A DNA stretch of 64,000 nucleotides from Otis tarda (GCA_026413225.1 CM048552.1:135483053-135547052); one strand, 5' to 3'. Shown: positions 13,532 through 26,505, counted from the first letter of the stretch. Numbers and translations are program-made. Notes: a model not told the origin generated them from the sequence alone.

Positions 13532-13553
13532 CTATTCCACTGGTGTGGAATAG
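13532..13553. repeat. Perfect 9-bp inverted repeat with TGGT loop
   Basis: CTATTCCAC at 13532-13540 is the exact reverse complement of GTGGAATAG at 13545-13553, separated by TGGT. No T-run follows and there is no gene nearby. In a vertebrate context this is a small cruciform-capable palindrome of unknown meaning. Confidence 0.7.
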
Positions 13554-14003
13554 AATGGACTAGATCCTTGAAGTGTGGGTGTGGGATAATTAAAAGTCAC
13601 GTCTGGTGCAACATGTGGTCTCAGAGAAAGCTTCTAAAGGCCCTGGGGTTCATTGGTGAGATTTATCTCACGTAATTTGAATGACCTGACATGAAGGTGC
13701 CACTTATGCCTCAGTTGCTAAGGTCTCCTCTCTAGTCAGAGAAGAGAAAGAGGCAAAGGGTGAAAGGGTACCTCATCCATGTTCATCCAGGACCCCGTTT
13801 CACTTTGAGGAAGCTAGGATGATGGAGTCTAGCTACCTAACTTAGAAAAAGATGAAATTAAGTGGGATGAATCTTATCCTGAGAGATTAGTATATTCCTT
13901 ATAAAATTAACCCTTCTCATAATGTTTCCGCAGGGTTGTAGCCATGCCACAAAAGTAATAACCAGAAAAAAGACTGGTTAGGGTAGAAAAAATGTGGTAG
14001 TTG

Positions 14004-14402
14004 TCATAGAACCATAGAATAGTTTGGGTTGCAAGGGACCTTTAAAGGTCATCTAGTCCTGTCTCCCTGCAAGGAACAAAGACATCTCCAACTAGATCAG
14101 GTTGCTCAGAGCCCCATCCAACCTGGCCTTGAATATTTCCAGGGATGGGGTGTCAACCACAAGTTGTCTCTGGGCAACCTGTGCCAGTATTCCACCACCC
14201 TCATTGTAAAAAATTTCTTCCTTATGTCTGATCTGAATCTACTTCCTTCCATTTTAAGACTAGCCCTTGTCCTATCACAACAGGCCCTACTGAAGAGTTT
14301 CTCCCCATCTTTCTTATAAACCCACTTTAAGTACTTGAAGGCTGCTATAAGGTCTCCCCAGAGCCTCCTTTTCTCCAGGCTGAACAGCCCCAACTCTCTC
14401 AG
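14004..14402 (-). mobile_element. CR1 LINE, 5'-truncated, antisense
   Basis: Read on the minus strand this is the 3' end of a CR1 retrotransposon. It carries the last part of ORF2, with recognisable pieces such as [40 protein letters not shown] and [15 protein letters not shown], followed by the conserved 3' region ending in ATTCTATGGTTCTATG. It begins abruptly at the minus-strand equivalent of 'GAGAGTTGGGG' near 14402, a typical 5' truncation left by incomplete target-primed reverse transcription. The copy is older than those at 26-36 kb: several substitutions in ORF2 and in the terminal octamers set it apart. It has no intact protein. I see no clear target-site duplication. Confidence 0.93.
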
Positions 14403-17400
14403 GCTGGAGTTCAGGCACAGCATTGTAGTCTAAATGCAGAGAAAGTCCTAGGGGAGAGGAAAATATGCCGTGTTTTGCTTTCACAACTAGCATTTCAGAA
14501 ATGGATCTCTGAGAAAATGAGAGGAGAAAACTGAGAGTCACCACAGCTGTATTTAGTATTAGAAGTTATTTTTGTTAGAGGAAAGTCATGAGAGTTTTGA
14601 GAGGGGGCCATGGGGAGCTTAAAATCTACACAGATGGGGGAGAGAAGGCAGCTGGCCCATCCACCAGGTCAGCTGAGACCCTGAGCACTTAGGAGAAACC
14701 TACTACAATGTTTAAGTGTAGTTGATAACTCCATTTTACTAGCATACATGTTTCCTGCTTTGTAGCTTTTGCCTCTCATTTCTCAGATGTTTGTTGCTTT
14801 ATTAGAGTAAACGTCTTAAGTTTCATTGATTTTGGAAATAATCTTTAACAGGCATGAAGTGCTTCACTACTCCAGGACTGACTAATCCAAAAATAAAATG
14901 GTGTCTGCTGGTGAAACAGATGCAAATCTCTGAGCCTTAAAGAGTAGAACACGTGGGTCAGTGTAGGGACACTGTAAAGGCTCAGCACATAAAGGAAGGA
15001 AAATGAGGTTTAACAGCATCCTTCTGGCATTGCACAGGCCACAGAAAGGCATGTGCTGCTGTTATCTCCTTCTCTGAGCATTTTTGAGATTTGAAAGTTT
15101 TTTTCCATCCCATACAAAGACAACACAAGGTTTTCAAGGGCTGTCATGATATGTGGGAGAGACTCTTTAGCTGGTATCACTGTATTGAGAGTACTGAGAG
15201 AGGATATTGAGTGGTGAAGCTTAAAGCATTGAGCTTGCTCAGGATGAGCGAGCAAGGGCTTGATTCACCATTGTCCTCTTCCCTGGTTGGCGTCCTAAGA
15301 TACAGATGCTGGCTCTTCTCAGGTGGGGTGTGTCTTGCCCAGCAGACTCTGCAAAGACTTGCTAAGGACAAATGATCCATTACACAAGTTCCTATTATGA
15401 TTTTAGGATGTTTGTTGTTGTTGCTGGATCCGTACCTCTTGAAGCAAAAGTGCTGTACTGAAAAGTTAGTGACCTGACCTAGTCACACTTTTGTTGTGAT
15501 GGCCATGGACTGGTCCTCTGTGTGACCTTGGGAAGTAACTCAGGAAAGTGAACTGGTTTGCAGTCACTCTGCACAGAACCACAGCTCAAAGGGAAAATCC
15601 TTAGGGATCCACAGCATGAGAAAAGGTTGACATTATTATGTTAGCTGCTATCCTAAAAGGAGAAAAGACAGTCCATATCCCACAGGGTTTTCTCCAGGTG
15701 TCTCTGAATTAAGAGTTTAGAGGAAAGAATCAACAGCTATGTCTTTCTGTAAAACAGATTTTATGATCTCTGCAATCTAGCAGGCTCAGTTTTGCTCTTT
15801 AGTGTACAAAGGAAGAATATTGCCTTCTGCAGAAAAAAAAAAAAAACCAAATGAAAACAAAACAGTGAATTTCTATAGGATGGGTTGTATGGGAACTCAG
15901 ACTAAAATGATCATAGCAGTTTCTTGCAGTCTGACTTGGTCATGCAACAGTGAATCTGGAAGTGACTTCTGAATGTGGCACTGGAGTGGGAAACCAGGAT
16001 GGTTTCTTAGAAAGGACATTGAAATATTTGAAGAAATGCAGCCTGCCAGCTGTGCCTTTAGATCCTTCGAGGTTTATGCTTCATCTATTACTTGCAGTAT
16101 CGGTTACTACGCATGTACACACATGCCAAATAAATGGCTTAACAAGGTACACATGAGCACTCACTCTCCTTCCCCCATATAATAGACAAAGGAGGCTCCC
16201 TCAATCAGCCCGCATGCTATTTCTTTTCTAAATATAGAATTTTTGCCAGCAATGAGAAAGAAGCTAGACAACGGCTTCCCTTGTAAGAAACCTTAAACAG
16301 CTAAGCAACTTGATTAATTACTTAGGGATTTCCCTCTGGCTGTTACTAAGGTAACAGGAGTAGAAGTGTTTAAAGATGGCTGGATATGCTGTATGCACTG
16401 AAGGATATGTGGTGGCTTTTCAGCAGCACCTGGCATTGTGAGTTTTATGAAGTATTAATGTAGAAAATAAAAGGTGTGTGCATATGTGCGTACACTCATG
16501 AAAGTGCACAGCGCACACAGCCCTATGAATCCTTGGTTGCATCTGTTGAACACAGAAAAAAAAATCTGCATTGTCTTTGAGGAGGACATTAACAGGAAAG
16601 GACTATAGACACCCATTTAAAAGATGCAGGGCACACATCTCTTCCCAGCTCTACTACGCCTTCATTTTGCTGGCTGATTTAAAATATTTTCTCCCTCTCC
16701 CCCACCATGTTTGAATAGAGAACATTGGCCCAAGGGTAGCCACCAGCTCTCCAAGGCTCCTTTTTCAGGGTGGAGCCGCCCACGCTGCTGCCTGGCCCCC
16801 CTCGGGTACCCACCATGGCTTGCTTTGACCTGCCAAGGGGCACAGTGCAACATCCCTGTGCTGAGTGATGGTGCTGCGTAAGTTCTTGTGGTTTCATACT
16901 TCATAGCAGTAATGCCTTTTCTAGTCGAAACTGGTAAGAGACAAGCAAGAGGTGATTATGGTAAAGAATATGCCCCTTATTAAGACACCATTGCTCTGTG
17001 GGTAATTTGGGAGCATTTGTTTGCATAGGAGTACAATCATCTTGAGTGACGTTCATGCCAGAATTTTATCAATGTCAATGCCCAAGTTAGTTACCACAGG
17101 ACATGGAGGTAATTAGAAATTTTGGCCTCTTATTCAGCCAGAGAAACCACCTCCTCACTAACTGCTCAGCTTGCATCCTTAGGAGAGGAGGAGGAGAGTT
17201 CCAGACAAAACTAAGCAAACCCATAGCTCACAAGACCGATTTGGGATAAAAGCTTGTTCTGAGACTAATGACAAACCTGCAGTGCTCTGAGTTCCTCCAG
17301 TACGCGGAGAGGCTTTTTTTTTTCTCCTTCTCTGACATCCTTCTTCTCCCCAGAGCTTTTGCACGTACGTCACAGCCTCCTCCCTGTCTCTCACTTCTGA

Positions 17401-20400
17401 CAAATCGCTCTGCCCAGCTCCTCCAACTCTACTCAAGTACTCTACAGCTGAGGCCAACCCAAAGCCTTGAAAGGACTCATGCTGACTTGGTAATTTTTTA
17501 TTTGTAGACATTCATTTGCCTTTTATCATGTTCCCAGCAGTGACCACAAGGAGAAACTCTCAAGTTTCCAAAAGGAACCACTCGAAGATATGACGCTTGC
17601 AGGGCTTTGTGCTGTGAGATGCCGAATACCCATAGCTCTCAATTGGCACCTCACAGGATGGTTATGGCTCAAACTGTGCAAGAAATGAATTCTTCTGGTG
17701 TACTGACAGCGCCTAAAAAATAAATAAGAAACATTGTGGAGGAACTGAAATATGCTCTGTAAATGTCTTTTGGACAAATTGGGAAAAAATTCAGGCTGAG
17801 CAAAACAATGTCTGAAACAAAAGGTTCTAGTGTGATTTGGAGAGCGTTTCATATGTGTCAATACTCTTGAAAATGTAGTCACAACATTGCTTTGTGTTAC
17901 TGCATCTGTATTTTCCTCCCAGAATTGTTTCATGTAAATTGTGGTTGAGTTCTGTATGTCATCTGGCAACCTTCTAAGCCATTGAATACCTTCAAACTAT
18001 CTTTTGGATAGTGCTGCTGTCACGCAGCTGATCGCATAGCCCAGATAGCTCATTGACATGACAGTACAGCAAATGGAAAGTTTTTCATCTCCCTATTTCT
18101 CTACTTTAATAAATTATCCACTTTAGGGTTATTTAGGAGATATGAGCCTTATTAACAAGATGTTATCACTATTGTTTTGAAGCACCTGTCCGCCTATGTG
18201 TAGTAGGCGATCAAGATGGGGAAGTGTAACTGTCTTACATCTCTTTTCCCACGGCAGGCATTTATCTTTTATAATCTTTAAAACATGACAGGACAACACT
18301 CTGCAGGAAAGGTAGAGCAGTGACAGAGAATCATCCTCTCTTCCAGCTCCACTTAGCCTGGGTGCAATTTTTCCCTCATTGAGCAATCCTTGTTCTAATG
18401 ATCTTGTTTCTCTCTCCTGAGAATCGACAAAGGCGTTTCAACAAGTGAATCACAGGGAATAGGCATTGAATGATTTTTTTAATCTCTTGGGAAAAGGATG
18501 AAAGCAGCATGTTGTCTGTGACAGTCTCCTGTACTGCAGCACCAAATTTCAGCCTTTAATCCAGCAGCACCTCAGGTGCTGGGTCCAGTCCTGCCTCCCG
18601 CCGCATCTGAGTTTGGATGTGCAACTCCTGCCAGGGGCAGCAGCATCCTGGAGGGTGCTGCCATGCAGGAAGGGCTGAACTGGTCCCTTGCACCTGGTGA
18701 CTGCTGTCCTCTGCACACGGAGGCAAGACAGCCCTGCCCACTCATCTCGCAGCCTGCAGCTTGGCAAGAGGCTGCATGGGCGTCTCTGGCTAGCTGAATT
18801 CCCACATGGGGATTGCCATGAGAACATGTTAAAAAACAACCCACAGTTGCTAGGACCTTCCTGTATTTACTTTCTTGGAAGGCAACTACACTGAGTTTTT
18901 GCCCTAAATTAACCAAGTCCATCGCAAGAGGAGGCTGTAAAATACATAGAGTGTCAGGCAGGGAGGCTGTTTTATCCGTGTAAGATCATGGTGCTAGGAT
19001 GGCCGGGTTGGGACATGCTATGGGGCAAGGTCAAGCAGTTCCGGCTCTCTGCTTAGGATCTTTCAGCTGTGCTACCAACATGAAAGATGATTTCTACCAA
19101 CTTTTTTCAGGGTGTTTTCCAGTGCTAGAGTTTCCATTTTCCCAGTGCACACCTGCAGAGCCAGTAGAGACCACCCAGCAGGCACAGCAATTCACATTCA
19201 GGTGGATTAGTTTAACTGCTGATGAAAGCAGACCAGACCATGAAGTGGAGTATCTGAGCTGTGAGGGTGTGCATCCAGTACTGTTGACTTTTGTGGAGAT
19301 ATTGACTCCACAGGCAATAACAAGAAGTTTGAAGTGTTGGACTTTTTAAGCACCTCAACTGTTTGCTCCATGAACTTGAGTCCGAACCTTGAGATAAAGA
19401 GAGAAAAACGCCCTTGATGAACCCTAAATAGTCCTCAAAGGAGCTTTGAGTAAAAAATGATAAGTAACTCCCTGCTTCAGCACCATAATGAAACTATGAG
19501 TGCAATTTAAAATGATAAAAAAATGAGGGAACACTAAATTCACGTGGAATTGCAGTAACACTAGGGTGAAACGCAGTGATGATTTCCAACTGTTTAAGAA
19601 ACAGTTGTGGGAGCTGTTAGGCTTCATATTAACAGCTCAGATTTGAGGTTTTTCAGAGCAACCTGCACGTTTCTGGGTTCGTATGAGACAGAGGAGGAGA
19701 AATGATGATGTTTTTTGTGTTGTTGTAGCAGAAATAGAAAATAAAAGCAAAATGTCATGCCCCTTGGCATTCATTACTTTGTTTACTTTCATTTACTTAA
19801 GGCTTATTTTTGTATTCTATGAGCTAATTTCCTTGGGAATTGATAAATAACAACTTCCTGGAATATTTTCGTCCCTGTAAAATCTTGGCATGCCGTAATG
19901 ATCTCTCAGCTAACATAAGGCGTTCAGACAGACTTTCCCACCCTCCCCACCCCCACAGAAAACTGTTTGTAGAAGAATCATAATAAAAGAAAACCAAAGA
20001 TGTGCTATGAAGCAAGAAGAAGGGGAGTAGCTTTTCCTTGGGCAGATATCTTTTTGTGAATCGTGAGTACAGAGTTGCCAAACATCATAGGTCACTCAGA
20101 AACATGGGAAAAAGGGAATATATTATTAACTGTTTTACTGCTACCAGACTGCTGGGGTAGATCTAGGCACACGCAGCTCCCTGGATACACTCGGATAGCC
20201 CATGGATGGAAAATAAATTAGCAGCAGCAAGGAGCAGTAGAAAACCACTAGCAAGTTAAGCAAGAATCCATTCGTGATTTTGTGATGCTGCTCCTTACGG
20301 CTTCTCTGTTATAAATGATTCTTTATTTCCTCTCCTTTTTATTTTTTTTTTTTAGTCAATATGATAACTAACATATGTGAACTACCATGGTATGAAAGCG

Positions 20401-22550
20401 CAGTGAAGAAGACACTTATCACAACAAGATCAGCTCTGTGCTCCTGCCTGAGGCCTACCTCAGCAAGTTTGCCTCATGCTAAAAAATTGCCTTGACTTCA
20501 CCGCAGTTCTGCCTCAGGATAGCTGTGTTACTTACCTTTTTAATGGTGAAGGTGAACTTTTACACTGTGGTTTTTCAGCAATCTTTAAAGTGAAAATCAG
20601 ATTTATAGCTTTGGAACTGAATCTGGAAGATCGGTTTTGTGAAATACATAATAAATCCTGATCAGATGTGAATGGTCAGTGCAGAATTGATCCATTACCA
20701 GTCACTTCTTTCTTGACTTATCTCATTTTCTCATCTATGTCCACCTTTTATATCTTTATTTTGGCTACACTCAGCTGAATCTAAGTGGAAAAGAATTAAA
20801 ATTAACTTAGTGGAAGACATTTTCTATAGTCTTCCACCTCTGGAAGTGCTTTTAATTACTAGAATAGTTTACTGTTAATGTAGTGGATTTATTGAGCTTT
20901 AGACAATCTTTCAACGTTTCATCTGAGGCAGCACACTCGCTTTAAAGTGCTGGTGATAGATGTTTGCTGCTGCAGTTGTAAGCAGCCTAGACACAGATGT
21001 AAGCACTGCTTTATGAAAAACATTTTCCTTGCATCTGTCTCTCTGAAACCAGAAAGGATGCAGGTGCAGATCCTAGCCAGGATGATCAACATGCCAAATG
21101 AGCATGACTGGGACTCCATAAAGCGAGAAGAGAGATGGCTTTTGACAAAATGTACAACAGCAGAATACAGGAGAAAGGAAGAAATGAGAGCATGTATCTC
21201 CATGAAGCAACAAGGATACTTTCTCAGTGACAAGATGTGGCCATGGTGATGGGTTTTAGTTTAATTGAAGATAGCTGACATTCTTCTGAAAATTTTCTGG
21301 ATAATATATGTGAAAGGAAAGGAGAGTAGAGGAAAATTAACCATTTTTTTTTTTTCTACGCAGATGATGGCTGAGAACTGAACAAGAGTCTAAGACAGGG
21401 CTTAAGTGCACAAAAAGACAGTTCTGGGCATGTGAGCATGGGTGATGAGGCTTGTTGTTTTAATGGTGCCATAAGAGAGTTCCCCAAGGCTAGTGGGGAA
21501 AGAAGTGAGGTCTGTGGAGATGTTGGATAACAAAAACTGCAAAAGCAGTGATCATGAATGTTAATGAGAATTTCTGAAGGCTGTTTGTGTGAAAAATAAA
21601 GATTCCCCTTTGTCTCCAACGGGCAGTTATGATATAGCTTACCCAGTCATGACAGGTAGCAGTTTCTGTGCTATGTTATCTTATTTGAGAATTTGGAAAA
21701 GTCAGGTGCTATTGCAGATGTTCTTTGGTATTTAGGCCTTCTTCAAGAAGACCTGGTGGATGTTGCCTCAGTCTATATGAGGAAAAGAGGGGAGAGGATC
21801 TATAGAGCTACATATCCATGCATGCATCACCTGATATGGGAGCATAGCCCATGCTGTTAGGTATTAGTGGCCTCCTATCCTCAGTAGGATGGCCACCAAG
21901 ACTTAGATTTCTTATTTGTACCCCTTTGTCTTGATCAGTTAATAAACACTAATTATGCCTTACAAGCCTTACAGTTAAATATCAGGGGTATGTTTGGGTT
22001 GGAGAGGGATACAGCAGCTGGCTGAAAGCAAAATATAGCTGCTGTACAAGAAAAGCTAACTAATGAAACTCTGCATTAATGTGATTCTTTTAGATTATTC
22101 ACCTCCTCCATCACATCCTGTTTATGATTTAATCACTTTCTCTAGGCACATACTGACACTCCCTTTTGCTGGCTTACCACCAGATGGACTTTAATAAACT
22201 ATTGTTATATCTGGAAGCACTTTCCTATCTCTTCATAATTGCTTCTTGTAGTACTTACATGTGTGATGCAGAGACGTCAGCCTCCACAGCCATATTTATT
22301 GCTGTAATTGAGCAGTATATTGTTGCTTGCTTTTTTATTTTATTTTTTTTTTTAAATTAAAGGAATCTGAATCATCTGAGATATTCCCTTGTTACTTTCC
22401 AGATCACTCTTTTCTCTGTTCACCCTACAATATGTAACAAGCTCCATGTCCTGGTCTTTATCATGAGGTGTGTAACAAAGGGTAGGCAGGATGTTAATGT
22501 TAATATGCATTCTCTGAGTTGGCGGATTGGTGACATGAAACCGACTTCTG
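14403..22550. other. Unique noncoding stretch, no gene seen
   Basis: No recognised gene, RNA gene or transposon. A poly(A) run lies at 15833-15846. Plus-strand 16365-16430 has faint resemblance to a CR1 ORF2 end ('GTGTTTAAAGATGGCTGG') that is too short to call. The 147-codon minus-strand frame at 17526-17969 and the 100-codon plus-strand frame at 20947-21249 carry no motif I recognise. Confidence 0.5.
15833..15846 (+). repeat. Poly(A) run
   Basis: Fourteen consecutive A. The preceding sequence shows no retrotransposed gene body I can identify. Confidence 0.7.
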
Positions 22551-23032
22551 CCTCCTCTCCTCTCCTCTCCTCTCCTCTCCTCTCCTCTCCTCTCCTCTCC
22601 TCTCCTCTCCTCTCCTCTCCTCTCCTCTCCTCTCCTCTCCTCTCCTCTCCTCTCCTCTCCTCTCCCTCTCCTCTCCTCTCCTCTCCTCTCCTCTCCTCTC
22701 CTCTCCGAACCTCTCCGAACCTCTCCGAACCTCTCCTCTCCGAACCTCTCCTCTCCTCTCCTCTCCGAACCTCTCCGAACCTCTCCTCTCCGAACCTCTC
22801 CTCTCCTCTCCGAACCTCTCCTCTCCGAACCTCTCCGAACCTCTCCGAACCTCTCCAAACCTCTCCAAACCTCTCCTCTCCGAACCTCTCCTCTCTGAAC
22901 CTCTCCTCTCCTCTCCGAACCTCTCCTCTCCGAACCTTTCCTCTCCGAACCTCTCCGAACCTCTCCGAACCTCTCCTCTCCGAACCTCTCCGAACCTCTC
23001 CTAACCTCTCCAAGCCTCTCTTCTCTTCTCTT
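22551..23032. repeat. Two-unit pentanucleotide satellite (CTCTC / CGAAC)
   Basis: About 480 bases of strict 5-bp periodicity. From 22553 to about 22705 it is almost pure CTCTC, with one inserted C near 22665 shifting the phase. From 22706 to about 23020 the CTCTC units are interspersed with 24 units of a second type, 19 of them exactly CGAAC and the others decayed (CAAAC twice, TGAAC, CTAAC, CAAGC). A second-type unit never follows another directly, so the amplified unit was probably the decamer CTCTCCGAAC. The strand asymmetry is extreme: the minus strand is (GGAGA)n, purine-rich and full of GG doublets. The long Arg/Gly/Glu-rich minus-strand frames and Ser/Leu/Pro-rich plus-strand frames across it arise from the repeat alone and are not genes. 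Confidence 0.97.
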
Positions 23033-25099
23033 TAGGACAGATGGGATCATGGATTTAAGAGCTAAGGAAGTTAATGGCTCATCTACAGTAGTGATGAGCA
23101 AGCATATTGTATGTTATTCTGTGGTTGTGACTGAGCAATGTTCCCTTTGCACACATTTTCGGTGTGATATTTCTGTTTCCACCTCTAGCATTTGGAGTAG
23201 TACACAAAAGGTGTTCAGCAACTTCTTGGACACACAAAACTGTATGCATAAAGCAGTACATTTCCATGTCACTAGAAAATGGTTGAATTTCCCATTATAT
23301 CCTATGAATTACTGTAAGGTAAATGATGCATGTTTTTATATAGAAGGAAAGTCTATCCACTTTCAGCTTAATCTTATTTTATCTTCTTTGGTCTCTAATT
23401 CTGATCTTTCTATTACTTGGGATTCCTTTCATTCAGATGTTTTAACATTGCAACAGATCTGTCTTACAGCAAACTTGGGATTTGGGCCATGAATAAACCC
23501 TTCTGCCCGCAAATGTATGTGCTTATGATAGAGGAACAAGTGTTGAGGGCTCTTAATTTCTCAAATGAACAATGTCTCCCCTAACTCTATTTGTCCTCAA
23601 GAAAGGTCATCATTATTTCACTAACACACATTACTGAAAGTTACATTTTGATGAAAAATGTGTATAAAATTAAAAGAAAATATATAGACTTGAGAGTGTT
23701 CCTCTGAGTCATCTGAAAGAGCCGTTCAGGTAGACAACCCTTGCTTCTAAAAGCTTCAACCCCAAGAGGCCTTCAGCTGAAGATGTTGCAGGGATACAGG
23801 GGAACAGACTGCTTGAGAAAAGAATGTAATATCATCTCTCTGTCTGAGACTTCTCTCCAGGAAGCATAGCTACAGTATATGATCGCACCTCGTGGGTCCA
23901 CTTTGGTCCAATGGAATGGAAAGCGATTTGTGACTCAGAATAATTTTGTGGGCTCTAGGTATAAATCACTGCTGGTGGAGGTGATTTAGTAGTTTCAAGA
24001 AATGAAAAGAGGCATTTCAGGAAAAGGAAATGCTCCAACATTCCTTGAACACCAGTGACAGTCCCTAAAAAGGCCTGCTGGGCTGCTTTGGCACATAACA
24101 GCCATCAGAAACTGAAAGGACATTTCTGAAGAGTAGAAATGAACCTTGGTTACTGGTTGCTGAGAAAACAGCTTCTGTCCCTCCTGAGAGCCATAGTACC
24201 CTTACTATTGAAAAAACACAAATGTTCCCTCAGAGAGAGTTGAACAAATACAAATGTTGGGATGATGTCATGCCTTTTTTTTTCACGAGTTCACCAGCTT
24301 CGCTATTCAACGTCCTGTTCAGAAGCCTGAATAACACTTGGTTTGGGGAGTTTTCTATGAAAAATAGCTCAAAATTGGAGGGCTTTCCAGTGCTTGCATT
24401 CCATTTTGACCTGAATGCTACTGAAGGGATACTACAGGGAACCGAAGAGTTCAGGATGGAGTTTCATGTCTACTGTTACTTCACCAGGTGAGATTTGGAA
24501 AACAATTCTGGGAGCTGAAAATCACCTTACAGGCACTGTGTTTGTTTATCTGGTTTTGTTTCCGGTAAGTTAGGAGTAAGGCTAACATGTAATATTCAAT
24601 GTTTTTTTTTTTTTTTTCTCTTGTGGAATGCGAGTTTCAGACTGACGCCTTTCTATCCCACCTTCACTCTAGGTCCCATCTCCACACTACTGTTCCTGCC
24701 CTCATCAGTCTGTCTTACCACGAGCATGACCAGCACAGCCAAGGGGCAGCAAGTCATCACAATGAAGTTAAGAGGCAGTAGAAAAGGAGGCAAGAATGTC
24801 TTAAATTGGCATTACTTCTGGCAAAAATGCATCAGTGAGCTGTACTCGTGAGAATTCAGTGAAAGTTGGTGAATGCGTCTGCTGCTGAAGGGAGAATACC
24901 ATTCAGTCTCCAACAGTGCAGCTGTGGTTTTTTTATGAGGTGTCACTAATAGTAAAAAGTAGTGGCAAATCTTAATTTTTGTTATTCAGGTCTGCAATGA
25001 TGGTCCTGAAATCACACAGGGAGGTGGTTTGTTGAAGAGTATAGTAATTATAGTAGCAGTAATTGAGCAGATTTCTAGATGTTTGAAAAACCAATTGCA
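23033..25099. other. Unique noncoding stretch, no gene seen
   Basis: No gene or recognised transposon. A T16 run occurs at 24602-24617. The open frames at 23049-23492 and 24222-24491 show no recognised motif or splice context that I would trust. Confidence 0.5.
24602..24617 (+). repeat. Poly(T) run
   Basis: Sixteen consecutive T. It could be the antisense tail of an old insertion, but the flanking sequence to its right is not recognisable. Confidence 0.7.
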
Positions 25100-25790
25100 T
25101 GATTGGGCTCAGAGGGTGGTGGTTGATGGTTCACACTCTGCCTGGAGACAGGTTACAAGTGGAGTTCCTCAGGGATCTGTCCTGGGACCTGTTGATGATT
25201 TTTAATACATTTATTAGCGGCCTGGAGGACGTGACAGAGTGCACCCTCAGTGAATCTGGTGATGAAGCAGACTGGTGAGACCAGTCAATATACCTGAGGA
25301 CAGGGTGACTGTCCAGAGAGACCCAGACCAGCACTAAGAATGGGCCTTATGATGTTCAGCCGGGATGAATGCAGAGCTCTGTAATTGGCATGGACTAATC
25401 CTCTGCATTGGTGGGGGCTAGGCCAGGGAGCAACTCTTCTGGATAGAACCCAGGTGTTCTGGCAGCTTTTAGGCCAAACGTGATCCAGCAGGAAGCCCTG
25501 GCAGTGACAAAGTCTAAGAGCATCCTCGGCTGTGTCAATAGAAATATATTCAGTAGAAAAAAATGTATTTCATCTGCGCAACACTTGAAAGACCACCCCT
25601 AGAGTATTGCATGCAGTTTTGGGCCCCCAATGCAGGAGAGACATAGACAAGCTGGAGGGAGCTCAGGAGAGGGCCCCCAGGGCAGTGGAGCTGGACCACT
25701 TGACCCAGGAGGAGAGGCTGAGGAAGCTGAGCTGGGTCAGCCTGGAGGAGGGATGGCTTTGGGGGCACCTGACAGCCACCTTACACACAG
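25100..25790 (+). mobile_element. Old, heavily decayed CR1 fragment, sense
   Basis: The plus strand follows CR1 ORF2 from just before reverse transcriptase motif B ('GGAGTTCCTCAGGGATCTG' encodes the GVPQGS-like core) through the linker after motif C ('GACAGAGTGCACCCTCAGTG') to the C-terminal region (LEYCMQFWAP-like and RRDIDKLEGAQER-like stretches). It is broken by many indels and stops, much more diverged than copies A, B and C, and contains only short frames. It stops at about 25790 in the middle of the region corresponding to EEGWLWGHLTA, without the usual CR1 3' region and octamers. Because CR1 insertions are anchored at their 3' end, the missing tail points to a later deletion. Confidence 0.88.
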
Positions 25791-26505
25791 TTGTTTTATA
25801 ACTAAATGTGTTCTTTAATAAGCACGCTGCTAATTTCATTTTTATCTTCTCCTTGGTTTTTAATTCTCTACTCTAATTTGGCCTTACAATTCAGTAGCTA
25901 TTCCATTATGCCAGAACAATTTGATTTGCTTTGTAATTCCATTATCTATACTATTTTGCAGGCACAATGTTAATTACAGATACTCTTCTCTCATGTACTA
26001 TGAGGTACTTATTTATTATAAAAAAAAAGTATGACTTGGCCTCTTAAAACATGGTTTTATAACAGTAACATAGAATAATTTTTCAGAATGATTACTTACC
26101 ACACATCTACACTGAGAATATATGTAATGGCCTCCTGCAAGAGCATGAAAAGAGGCTTGTAACTGTATCAAATAACAGGCAAAACTGGATATTTGAACAT
26201 ATTACTTTGACTGTGTAATACTACTTACTTTTTCCTTTGGCATGCAAACTTAAAGAATGTCTCTGCAATGCAATGGTTGAACGCCAAAATATGGTTTTAT
26301 TTTCCATTATGCTTTTTTTTTTACAGATGTTTCCAGGCTGCTATTGGCATGTGATTTCTTGCATTCCGCTGTGCTAGTTACAGTCATGTTTCTTATAAGC
26401 ACATTTCTAGAAATCTATGCTCTAGTTCCTCTTTTTCAATGTCCACTGTATGCTGTGAGATTCCTACTCTGAATCCCTGCAAAGAGATTATAGTCATCTA
26501 TAATG
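25791..26505. other. Unique AT-rich DNA between two CR1 copies
   Basis: About 700 bases of AT-rich unique sequence with several TTATT and TAATT stretches. I see no gene, repeat or motif of note. Confidence 0.6.

Larger units (their letters stand above)
4627..14003. other. Unique noncoding stretch, no gene seen
   Basis: No recognised gene or transposon. It contains a T/G-rich tract at 5207-5266, an unexplained long minus-strand frame at 7307-7942, a CTGT microsatellite at 12413, a candidate regulatory block near 12.9-13.1 kb and a 9-bp-arm hairpin at 13532, each treated separately. Otherwise I see ordinary unique DNA. Confidence 0.55.

Noticed and set aside
16365..16430. Faint resemblance to a CR1 ORF2 end
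   Set aside because: Only about 20 bases are suggestive and no 3' octamers or tail follow.
17526..17969. 147-codon minus-strand frame
   Set aside because: Composition rich in His, Phe, Ser and Arg without any motif. The sequence looks like ordinary AT-rich noncoding DNA.
20947..21249. 100-codon plus-strand frame with a charged segment (IKREERWLLTKC)
   Set aside because: Too short and unsupported by flanking splice signals I would trust; left as possible chance.
22352..23101. Long Arg/Gly/Glu-rich frames on the minus strand (249 codons) and a Ser/Leu/Pro-rich frame on the plus strand
   Set aside because: They arise from the pentanucleotide array, which lacks stop codons in every frame. There is no start context or non-repeat domain.
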